NCBI RefSeq assembly: GCF_010500835.1 | Contig: NZ_JAAAMJ010000001.1 | Span: forward strand, 806,001-870,000 | Length of the DNA stretch: 64,000 bases | Source: Aurantimonas aggregata | GTDB taxonomy: Bacteria; Pseudomonadota; Alphaproteobacteria; Rhizobiales; Rhizobiaceae | Reading direction: 5' to 3' | Part shown: one piece after another, positions 36,441-43,206 of the stretch | Numbering within the stretch: the stretch's first letter is position 1 | Layout: each line of letters begins with the position of its first letter | Notes under the pieces: generated by a model | Database searches by the model: none | Told to the model about the DNA's origin: nothing | The model's input: only the letters and a program-made list of their open reading frames with translations | Translations under genes and position numbers: made by a program

Positions 36441-36454
36441 TTGATCTCGATCAA
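36441..36454 (-). promoter_or_regulatory. Perfect FNR/FixK box upstream of peroxidase
   Basis: TTGATCTCGATCAA is an exact match to the FNR/FixK anaerobox TTGAT-N4-ATCAA. It is centred 65 bp before the peroxidase start codon, within the only intergenic space, a position suited to activation with a transcript start about 25 bp before the ATG. Confidence 0.8.
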
Positions 36455-36495
36455 CGGGGCGCTGTTTCGCTGCGTGGTGTTGCTCGGCGGGAGGC

Positions 36496-37401
36496 TCAGA
36501 CCAGGATGCGGCGGGGCCGCCCGGCAACGCCGCCGAGGGCACCCACGACGAGGCCCAGCAGAAGGGCGATGAAGGCGCCGAACGATGCCGTCGAGACGGC
36601 CCCGGCCGCGGCATCCGCCGCCTGGCGCGCCTGCCGGACGGCCTCGTCGTATTGCTGCTGGAAGCGCTGCAGGCGCTGTCGGGCCTCCGACTCGGCAATG
36701 CCGGCCTCCCGGGCGATTGCGTCCACGGCCGCCTGCCGCTCTTCGGGCGTCGCGGCCTCGTCGATCCCGGCCACGACCTCGGCGATGGCCGTGGCAATGT
36801 CTTCCGCGCTGCTCGGCTGTTGCGGGGCCTCCGCCGAAGGCGTCTCGCCCTCGGCTTCGGTCACGGCGGCAGGCGGCGCCTGCCGGCCCTGGCGCAGCAT
36901 CTGCTCGGCCTCGCCGCGAAGGGGACCGGCCATGCCATCGACAGTTCCCGGCGCCATGGTCTGCGCGGCTTGCGCCAGGCCTTGGATCGAGTTGCCGATG
37001 GCGCCGAATGCTCCGCCGAGAACGACCGAGGCGCTGCTGGTCAAAAGGTAGATGACGAGGAGCGTCGAGGCCGCCCAGGTCACGGCGCCGTGCAGCGCCG
37101 CGTCGCTCTTCTCCGGCTGGCCGGCGAAGCGACCCGCGGCGAAGGCACCGGCGAACAGGCCGATCAGCACGACGGCGACGGTCCAGAGGCCGCCGGCGGA
37201 GGCGAACGCGCTGGCGTCGAGATTGCCGCTGCCGACGGGATCGATGGTGGAGAGCCCGATGCCGAGACCCAGCAGGCCGAGCATGAACTGGATGGCAAGC
37301 GCGAGCAGCGTGCCGGCGGCGATGGCACCCCACGAAATGCGCCTGACGCTGCTCGAAGCCAGCGCCGCCGTCCGATCCCTGTCCCGCCTGATATCGCTCA
37401 T
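36496..37401 (-). CDS. Multi-pass membrane protein, unknown
   Basis: 301-aa integral membrane protein. Membrane segments lie at about residues 23-48, 70-94, 108-132 and 270-292, the first with GAIAAGTLLALAIQFMLGLL. Between the third and fourth is an acidic, Ala/Gln/Glu-rich segment (about 160-265) likely to be coiled coil, containing EERQAAVDAIAREAG. Comparable proteins in Rhizobiales are often named PhnA-like without evidence. ATG 37401 has AGGGTG upstream; the in-frame extension to 37581 is not convincing. No functional link with neighbours. Confidence 0.65.
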   Translation of the reverse strand: MSDIRRDRDRTAALASSSVRRISWGAIAAGTLLALAIQFMLGLLGLGIGLSTIDPVGSGNLDASAFASAGGLWTVAVVLIGLFAGAFAAGRFAGQPEKSDAALHGAVTWAASTLLVIYLLTSSASVVLGGAFGAIGNSIQGLAQAAQTMAPGTVDGMAGPLRGEAEQMLRQGRQAPPAAVTEAEGETPSAEAPQQPSSAEDIATAIAEVVAGIDEAATPEERQAAVDAIAREAGIAESEARQRLQRFQQQYDEAVRQARQAADAAAGAVSTASFGAFIALLLGLVVGALGGVAGRPRRILV

Positions 37402-37663
37402 GTCACCCTGTCCGCCATCCGTGGGCGCGCGACGCCCGGTCTCTGTCTTCCGTTCCGTAAACACGACTTCGCCGCTCGCGTGAAGCCATGCGATACGCAA
37501 ACTTGGCAGCCGTCTCGGTGCATTGGCGCATCGCGACAGCGCAATGACGCCCGCGATGACCCGGACCAAGACGCGTGACACGCTGCCGGAGCACCGCTAC
37601 CGTCGGCCAAAACAAAGGCGGAAAGCCGCGGATCCTAGATCCGGTCCTAACAGGGAGGACCCC

Positions 37664-38188
37664 ATGCAAAGCCCATCACTCCTGATCGCCCTCGTGGCGG
37701 GGTTCGCTGCAGTTGCATCGGCGGTGCCGACGAACGCCGCCGACCTGCCGCGGATCGCGCTGGCCGATTTCTATTATCTCGATACCTCGGGCGAGCCAGG
37801 CGACCGGGCCACCGAGCACCAGCAGCGGGTCGACCTGTTCGAGACGGTGCTGCGCGAGCAATTGACAGCCAATGGCCGTTTCGAGGTCGTCGCCCTCGAA
37901 TGTCCGCTGCCCGAATGCGGCGTCGGCTCGCTAAGCGTCGAGGATGCCGTCAACGCGGCCGAACGGGTGAATGCCGACTACGTGCTTCTCGGCGCGATCC
38001 AGAAGATATCGACCCTGATCGGCACCGGGCGCCTCGACCTCGTCGATGTCCCGCAGCGCCGCAGCGCGATGAGCCGGGTCCTGTCGTTTCGCGGCGATTC
38101 CGACGAGGCCTTCCGCCGGGCGGCCGAATTCTCCGCCCGCAACGTCGTCGAGGCTGACCTTTCCGCCGCCGCCGAGGGCTCGCGATAG
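37664..38188 (+). CDS. Secreted DUF2380/DUF3280-like protein
   Basis: Exported protein of 174 aa with a signal peptide cleaved near TNAADL. The mature part has LADFYYLDTSGEPGD, paired Cys in LECPLPECGVGSL and AERVNADYVLLGAIQKIST, resembling the small secreted DUF2380/DUF3280 families, some of which accompany PQQ-dependent alcohol oxidation genes. The resemblance is moderate. GGGAGG stands before ATG 37664; upstream in-frame ATGs are not credible. Function unknown. Confidence 0.65.
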   Translation: MQSPSLLIALVAGFAAVASAVPTNAADLPRIALADFYYLDTSGEPGDRATEHQQRVDLFETVLREQLTANGRFEVVALECPLPECGVGSLSVEDAVNAAERVNADYVLLGAIQKISTLIGTGRLDLVDVPQRRSAMSRVLSFRGDSDEAFRRAAEFSARNVVEADLSAAAEGSR

Positions 38189-38352
38189 CCGGCCGTACCA
38201 GGCATCGATCGGAACGCACAGGCCCTCGCCAAGCCATCTCGACAAGCAGCAACCGGTCTGTTAAGGGCAAATCGCTCTCGAAGACGTGTCTTCGCGGGGG
38301 GTAAGGCCAGTGGGAGCCGACCTTCGCCAGGACCCCAGGAACGGATCGCAAG

Positions 38353-38577
38353 GTGCAGGTACTCGTCCGCGACAACAATGTCGATCAGGCTCTTCGCGCT
38401 TTGAAGAAGAAGATGCAGCGCGAGGGCATCTTCCGCGAGATGAAGATGCGCAACCACTACGAGAAGCCCTCGGAGAAGCGCGCCCGCGAGAAGGCCGAGG
38501 CGGTTCGCCGCGCCCGCAAGCTGGCTCGCAAGCGCGCCCAGCGCGAAGGCCTGCTGGCAGGTGGCAAGACCCAGTAG
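38353..38577 (+). CDS. rpsU: 30S ribosomal protein S21
   Basis: Small basic ribosomal protein of 74 aa beginning with GTG at 38353. The family pattern is clear: [20 protein letters not shown], then [16 protein letters not shown] and a Lys/Arg/Ala tail. A small hairpin CGAAGAC-gt-GTCTTCG (38278-38293) lies in the leader. It is followed by a strong terminator, so it is a single-gene unit. S21 acts in translation initiation near the anti-Shine-Dalgarno region. Confidence 0.97.
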   Translation: MQVLVRDNNVDQALRALKKKMQREGIFREMKMRNHYEKPSEKRAREKAEAVRRARKLARKRAQREGLLAGGKTQ

Positions 38578-38607
38578 CCGCCATCCTTTCGGCGATATCG
38601 GAATTTA

Positions 38608-38650
38608 GCAGAAAGGCGGTGGGCAGGGCCCGCCGCCTTTCTGCTTGATT
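38608..38650 (+). terminator. Intrinsic terminator of rpsU
   Basis: GCAGAAAGGCGGTGGGC pairs with GCCCGCCGCCTTTCTGC, a 17-bp stem with one G-T pair and an AGG loop, followed by TTGATTGTT. It starts 31 bp after the rpsU stop. Confidence 0.8.
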
Positions 38651-38767
38651 GTTGCATAAGTCCGGGTCCAGAGGGGAAGCGTCGGGATCGATCACGGGCG
38701 GGCCCGGGCAGACGCGCGCTGCCCTGGTCTCGTGTCCGCATGCCACCTTTGGGGGAAGTATCAGCCA

Positions 38768-39673
38768 ATGCCGCAGTTGCCGAGAACCGTCCGGGCAGAC
38801 GCCCGCCCGATGCCTGAAACCGCTGCAGGGTTTTCCGCCAGCGGAATGGCGCGGATCGCCGGGCTGCTGATGCTCGGCACGCTCGCCGCCTGCCAGTCGG
38901 ACGGTTCGAACGCGCCACTGGTCCAGGCCATCGCTCTCGACCAGAACCAGGGTCTTGACCAGAACATCGCCTCGCTGACGCAGACGGTTAACGCCAACCC
39001 GAGCGATCCGGAAGTCTACAACGTGCGGGGCACCGCCTATGGCCGTGCCGGGCAATACGATGCGGCCATCGCCGACTTCGCCGCGGCGATCCGGCTGGAC
39101 CCGAACTTCTACCAGGCCTACGCCAATCGCGCGCTGATCTACCGCCAGACGAACCAGCCGGCCCTGGCGCTGGCCGACTACAACGCCGCCCTGCAGATCA
39201 ATCCAAACTACGATTCCGCCTATATCGGCCGCGGCAATGTCTACCGCGTCGCCGGACGCAACCAGGAGGCACTCGCCGACTTCCAGCGGGCGATCGACCT
39301 CAACACCACCGATCCGCGCGCCTTCCACAATCGCGGCCTGCTCTACCAGCTCGACGGCCAGCACAAGCAGGCGATCGAGGATTTCTCCACCTCGATCTCG
39401 TTGCAGGCAACAGCGCCTGAGCCCTACTCTGGCCGCGGCGTCTCATATCTCGCGCTCGGCGACGAGGAAAACGCCTTCACCGACTTCAACGCGGCGCTGA
39501 AGCTGGACGACAAGAAGGCCGAGTACTGGACCAACCAGGCGGTGATCTTCGAGCGTCGCGGCGATCGCGCGCGCGCCTTCCAGTCCTATACCCGCGCCGC
39601 GCAGCTAGATCCCAACTACCGCCCTGCCAAGGACGGCATGGGCCGCACCAGCGGTCCCGGCGCCGGCGCCTGA
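38768..39673 (+). CDS. TPR-repeat lipoprotein, NlpI-like
   Basis: Predicted lipoprotein of 301 aa with lipobox LAAC (Cys near residue 39 from ATG 38768). It has six to seven tetratricopeptide repeats from about residue 60, each with A-A-D-A-I/L-D-P patterns such as YDAAIADFAAAIRLDPN and EALADFQRAIDLN. The overall form recalls NlpI-type adaptor lipoproteins that tether cell-wall hydrolases, but no specific role is shown. GGGGAAG precedes ATG 38768; ATG 38846, right before the hydrophobic core, is another option. Confidence 0.8.
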   Translation: MPQLPRTVRADARPMPETAAGFSASGMARIAGLLMLGTLAACQSDGSNAPLVQAIALDQNQGLDQNIASLTQTVNANPSDPEVYNVRGTAYGRAGQYDAAIADFAAAIRLDPNFYQAYANRALIYRQTNQPALALADYNAALQINPNYDSAYIGRGNVYRVAGRNQEALADFQRAIDLNTTDPRAFHNRGLLYQLDGQHKQAIEDFSTSISLQATAPEPYSGRGVSYLALGDEENAFTDFNAALKLDDKKAEYWTNQAVIFERRGDRARAFQSYTRAAQLDPNYRPAKDGMGRTSGPGAGA

Positions 39674-39723
39674 CCGCTAGGCAAGGCGTCCGCCGGCAAT
39701 CGGTGGTCGTCTTTGCAATTTCG

Positions 39724-39748
39724 GGAACTCCTTCTGGCTTCGGCGGTT
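39724..39748 (+). promoter_or_regulatory. Possible sigma-EcfG promoter for DUF992 gene
   Basis: GGAAC (39724-39728), 16 bases, GGTT (39745-39748) matches the general-stress pattern GGAAC-N16/17-CGTT except one base. It would place a transcript start about 30 bp before the DUF992 ATG. Weak evidence alone. Confidence 0.35.
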
Positions 39749-39788
39749 CTGCCGCTGAAGCGGGCATTACGTCAAAAGGATAATTCCC

Positions 39789-40313
39789 ATGAAATTCGCC
39801 ATCTCGTCCATCGCCGTTGCGGCGGTCCTTGCCGTGTCTCCTCTCGCCGTCGGCGCCGCGTCGGCTGCCGAAGTCGGCCTTCTCGGCTGCAACAGCGACG
39901 GCAACACCGGCTTCATCATCGGATCGTCGGAAGATCTGGTCTGTGACTTCACGCCAGCCGACGGCGGCCCGGTCGAGCGCTATGCGGCGACGCTCGACAC
40001 GTTCGGCCTCGATATCGGCGTCACCGGTCGCACGGTGATGAGCTGGGCCGTGGTGGCGGCAGGCGACGGCGGCTATCAGCCGAGCGCGCTGGCAGGCACC
40101 TATGTCGGCGCCAGCGCCGATGCGTCGGCCATCGTGGGCGGCGGCGCCAATATCCTCGTGGGCGGTGCCGACAACAGCTACACGCTGCAGCCGGTCAGCA
40201 TCCAGGCTCAGGAAGGCATCAACGCCGCGATCGGCGTGACCAAGTTCACGCTCGAGGCAGTTGCCCCGCAGCCGGTGGTGATCGAGCGGCGCACGACGAT
40301 CATCCAGCAGTAA
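39789..40313 (+). CDS. DUF992 secreted protein
   Basis: Exported small protein (174 aa) of the DUF992 family, common in Rhizobiales. The signal peptide ends ASAAEV. The mature chain begins VGLLGCNSDGNTGFIIGSS, the family opening motif, with a second Cys in LVCDFTPADGGPVERYAA and glycine-rich beta-strands GGGANILVGG. The tail reads VVIERRTTIIQQ. Function unknown. A near-match stress promoter lies upstream and a clean terminator downstream. Confidence 0.88.
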   Translation: MKFAISSIAVAAVLAVSPLAVGAASAAEVGLLGCNSDGNTGFIIGSSEDLVCDFTPADGGPVERYAATLDTFGLDIGVTGRTVMSWAVVAAGDGGYQPSALAGTYVGASADASAIVGGGANILVGGADNSYTLQPVSIQAQEGINAAIGVTKFTLEAVAPQPVVIERRTTIIQQ

Positions 40314-40337
40314 CGCCGCTATAACCGACTACGTCGC

Positions 40338-40370
40338 AAGAAGCCCGCGGATCCGTCCGCGGGCTTCTTT
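40338..40370 (+). terminator. Intrinsic terminator of DUF992 gene
   Basis: AAGAAGCCCGCGGA-tccg-TCCGCGGGCTTCTT is a perfect 14-bp stem ending in TTT, 25 bp after the stop. It is symmetrical and could serve both strands. Confidence 0.85.
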
Positions 40371-40448
40371 GCGTCCGGAACCTGAGGAGCGCCTGCTCGC
40401 CATCAGCGCAAGCCGGTCATTCGGCGCTCTTCCCAGGCCTCCCGAGAT

Positions 40449-40673
40449 CTAGCGGAAGATGACCCAGGCGATGACCAGGACGATCAGGAACGAGAACACC
40501 GAAGCGATAACGCCGGCTCCCATGATCAGACCGACGAGCATGCCGACGAGGATCGCGATGATGGCGGCCGAGCCCCATTTGGTCATTGCCAGGAACCGCG
40601 AATAGGTCCGCTCGTGTTCCGGGTAATCCATCTCGGCGGGGTGGTTGATGTCGAATTCGGGCGAACCAGCCAT
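40449..40673 (-). CDS. aa3-type cytochrome oxidase subunit IV family protein
   Basis: 74-aa protein of the bacterial aa3 oxidase subunit IV family. The N-terminal soluble half contains DINHPAEMDYPEHERTYSRF, the conserved part, followed by two closely packed hydrophobic segments (AAIIAILVGMLVGLIMGAG and ASVFSFLIVLVIAWVIFR). ATG 40673 is preferred over longer in-frame starts. No oxidase subunits I-III are nearby, as is usual for this orphan gene. Confidence 0.85.
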   Translation of the reverse strand: MAGSPEFDINHPAEMDYPEHERTYSRFLAMTKWGSAAIIAILVGMLVGLIMGAGVIASVFSFLIVLVIAWVIFR

Positions 40674-40838
40674 GCGATCGTCTCCATATGCGCTGGTCTG
40701 GCACATACACGAACTGGCTCGGCGCTGGCAACGGCGCCCGGAACCTGGGCCACAGATGCCGGACGCGCGAAAACGGCCGGCGCCCAAGGGCACCGGCCGT
40801 TTTCGTCATTGGTCAGCTTTGTCGGAAGCGTGAAGCCG

Positions 40839-41402
40839 TCAAGCGACCTTGCGGTCCTCGTGGCGGCCTTCTTCGACTTCCTCGATGATCTTGGCGATGA
40901 AGGCCGGCAGATCGCCCGGGTTGCGCGAGGTGATCAGCGCCTCGTCGACCACCACCGCGGTGTCTTCCCAATTGCCGCCAGCGTTGACCATGTCGGTCCT
41001 GATCGACTTGAAGGAGGTGACGTTCCGTCCCCGGACCACGTCCGCCTCGATCAGCAGCCACGGGGCGTGGCAGATCGCGGCAAGCGGCTTCTTGGAGTTG
41101 AAGAACTCGCGTACGAAGCTGACGACCTTGGGATCGGCGCGCAGCACGTCCGGGTTGATCTGGCCGCCCGGCAGGACGAGGCCGTCATATTCGGAAACGC
41201 GCACCTCGGAGAGCAGCTTGTCCACCGGGACGGTCTTGCCCCAGTCGTCCTTGTCCCAGGCTTTGATGGAGCCTGACTTGGTCGACAGGACATGGACCTC
41301 GGCGCCGGCCTGGCGCAGCTTCTCCAGCGGCTCGAAGAGCTCGGACTGCTCGAAGCCGTCGGTGGCGAGAATGGCGATCTTGGCCTGATTGATGTTCGGC
41401 AT
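40839..41402 (-). CDS. PfpI/YhbO-type stress protein
   Basis: DJ-1/PfpI superfamily protein of 187 aa close to E. coli YhbO/PfpI. The nucleophile Cys and partner His are in AAICHAPWLLIEADVVRGR, the early acidic residue in ATDGFEQSELFEP, and the loop LVLPGGQINPDVLR is typical. These proteins protect against oxidative and carbonyl stress; protease and deglycase activities are disputed. A perfect EcfG-type promoter about 95 bp upstream supports a general stress role. AAGGAA lies before ATG 41402; the longer in-frame ORF to 41717 is not the protein. Confidence 0.9.
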   Translation of the reverse strand: MPNINQAKIAILATDGFEQSELFEPLEKLRQAGAEVHVLSTKSGSIKAWDKDDWGKTVPVDKLLSEVRVSEYDGLVLPGGQINPDVLRADPKVVSFVREFFNSKKPLAAICHAPWLLIEADVVRGRNVTSFKSIRTDMVNAGGNWEDTAVVVDEALITSRNPGDLPAFIAKIIEEVEEGRHEDRKVA

Positions 41403-41496
41403 GATGTCTGTTCCTTCTTGATCGACCAGAGCGATGCGTTCCCCACGCGAAGTCGCGGAGTGCCTCATCCAGTTCCTGGTCGGTGTTGGTAAGGCT

Positions 41497-41521
41497 AACG
41501 TGCTGACTTCAAACGGGTTCC
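41497..41521 (-). promoter_or_regulatory. Perfect sigma-EcfG promoter of PfpI gene
   Basis: On the minus strand GGAAC (41521-41517), exactly 16 bases, then CGTT (41500-41497): the full general-stress consensus GGAAC-N16-CGTT. It gives a start near 41490 and a leader of about 90 bases. Confidence 0.8.
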
Positions 41522-41593
41522 GACTCCTGGATCCAGACTTCCGTCCTCTCGGTAGCGGCCGTCCGGCGGCATCGGGGCTCCGTAGGGGTTTCC

Positions 41594-42118
41594 CTAAGCC
41601 TCGCCGGTGTCGGCTTCGCTGTCGATCGCCGCCGCGGCGTCGGGAAACGCAAAACCGGCGCGAACCATCGCCGCAACGTCGCGGTCCCGCCGCTCCTCGC
41701 GCTGGCGGCTGCGCCACGGCCCCAGCCGTCGGCGCTTCGCATAGGCATGCGCCGCCACGCGCTCGCTGGTCTCGTCGGCGGCGACGAGTTCCTCCACCAG
41801 CGCCTTCTCGACCCCCTTCTCGAGGAGCTTGGCCGTCGTCATCCGTCGTGATGTGCCGCGCCGGCGAAGGCTGGCAAGCCGGCCCTCGGCGAAGGACCGG
41901 TCATCGACGAGCCCGAGTTCCACGAAGCGCCCAACGGTCGTCTCCACCAGGCCGAGGTGCTCGGCGGCGTCCTCGCCACGCGCATGGGCGCGGCGCATCA
42001 CCTTGCGCTCCAGTACCCGGCGGAGATTGGCTGTGGTGGAGGCGTAGCGCTCGAGATAATGCGCGGCGGCGCGAAACAGCCATTCCGCGGTGATCGGCCT
42101 CGGGACGGGACGCTCCAC
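41594..42118 (-). CDS. recX: RecX recombination regulator
   Basis: RecA-modulating protein RecX, 174 aa, three-helix repeat fold. Recognisable stretches are AAAHYLERYASTTANLRRVLERK near the N-terminus and FVELGLVDDRSFAEGRLASLRRRG in the middle. The C-terminal third is Arg-rich. It starts with GTG at 42118, overlapping the stop TAG of a 27-codon ORF, so translation may depend on it. recA is not adjacent, the usual situation in Rhizobiales. Confidence 0.9.
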   Translation of the reverse strand: MERPVPRPITAEWLFRAAAHYLERYASTTANLRRVLERKVMRRAHARGEDAAEHLGLVETTVGRFVELGLVDDRSFAEGRLASLRRRGTSRRMTTAKLLEKGVEKALVEELVAADETSERVAAHAYAKRRRLGPWRSRQREERRDRDVAAMVRAGFAFPDAAAAIDSEADTGEA

Positions 42119-42201
42119 TATTCTGCAGCTTCCGCGACGCGCATGGCTCCAGGCATTTCAAGATCGTCCTTGTCGTCCAGCTTGATCCTGCGCGTGGCCA
42201 T
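42118..42201 (-). CDS. 27-codon ORF coupled to recX
   Basis: Short ORF with a strong ribosome site GGGAGG seven bases before ATG 42201. The peptide begins MATRRIKLDDKDDLEM and is charged, with no signal or membrane segment. Its stop TAG overlaps the recX GTG (TAGTG). RecX itself has no good Shine-Dalgarno, so re-initiation from this ORF is a likely way to translate it. It may be a small protein in its own right or only a leader. Coding status rests on the start signals and overlap, not on a known family. Confidence 0.5.
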   Translation of the reverse strand: MATRRIKLDDKDDLEMPGAMRVAEAAE

Positions 42202-42552
42202 GACGGCACCTCCCGCAAGTGCCGGCGAGCCGAACCCCGCCATCAGCGTCCTGTTTCCCCGACCGTTCTGGGACGGCCGGCCGGCGAGGTCAAAACCTTT
42301 TACCGGTCGCCTTCCAGGGACATGCTTTGTCGCGGCGAATTGAAGTGCCCTTGCACAGGCGCCGGAATTTCCTTAACGGACGCCCATCCCGGACATCCGG
42401 GCGATGCGGGGCACCATCGCGACAACGACGCCTGATCATCCTCACCCTTTCGACCGCGCCGCCCGGCGCCAAGGAAGGTGAGGAAGGCGCCGTAGTGTGT
42501 TCCACACGCGCGGACGGTCCATCGGCAGGGCATACGAGGGAGGCGAGGCACA
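42202..42552. other. 351-bp intergenic region, recX / TRAP genes
   Basis: Divergent promoter region between the recX unit (leftward) and dctQ (rightward). I see no gene. The right end carries GGGAGG before the dctQ ATG, and a short symmetrical GTGT-tcc-ACAC at about 42498-42508. No clear -10/-35 pairs or known operator stand out. Confidence 0.5.
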
Positions 42553-43206
42553 ATGTCGGCGCTCATGGCTTTTTCCCGCGGCATCGATCGCGTGACGACC
42601 TTCGTCGGGCGCGGCGTCTCCTGGCTTGTGCTCCTCGTGGTGCTGGTCAGCGCCGGCAACGCAATCATCCGCAAGGCCTTCGACATCTCCTCCAATGCCT
42701 GGCTGGAGCTGCAATGGTATCTGTTCGGCGCGATCTTCATGCTCGCCGCCGCCTGGACGCTGTTGAAGAACGAACACATCCGCGTCGACATCGTGTCGAA
42801 CGCCGTGTCGAAGCGGACGCGTGACTGGATCGACCTGCTCGGCCACATCTTCATGCTGCTGCCGTTCACGATCTTGATGCTCTGGCTGCTCTACCCCTAC
42901 GTGCTGCAGTCCTTCATGCGCGGCGAGACCTCGCCGAATGCCGGCGGACTGATCCTCTGGCCTGCCAAGTCCCTGCTGCTCGCCGGCTTCGCGCTGCTGT
43001 TCCTGCAGGCCATCTCCGAACTCATCAAGCGTGTCGGCGTGATGTTCTTCGGCATCGAGGATACGACACCGATGGGGTCGGCACATGCCGAGGTTACCGA
43101 AATGGTCGCACTCGCGCCTGACCGGCCAGAGGGCGGCGCCGAGCCGCCGGTCAATCCGCCGCCATCGAACCAGCCACGAGACGGTGGACCGGGAGTGATC
43201 CGATGA
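42553..43206 (+). CDS. dctQ: TRAP transporter small membrane subunit DctQ
   Basis: Four-helix membrane component of a TRAP transporter (217 aa). Helices lie around residues 20-42, 55-75, 95-118 and 137-160. RVDIVSNAVSKRTRDWIDLLG is the usual connecting loop. The C-terminal 50 residues are a soluble Pro/Glu-rich extension (PDRPEGGAEPPVNPPPSNQP). GGGAGG precedes ATG 42553; it overlaps dctM by four bases. It most probably works with the TakP-like binding proteins at 46154 and 47509, which would make the substrate a 2-oxoacid. Confidence 0.9.
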   Translation: MSALMAFSRGIDRVTTFVGRGVSWLVLLVVLVSAGNAIIRKAFDISSNAWLELQWYLFGAIFMLAAAWTLLKNEHIRVDIVSNAVSKRTRDWIDLLGHIFMLLPFTILMLWLLYPYVLQSFMRGETSPNAGGLILWPAKSLLLAGFALLFLQAISELIKRVGVMFFGIEDTTPMGSAHAEVTEMVALAPDRPEGGAEPPVNPPPSNQPRDGGPGVIR

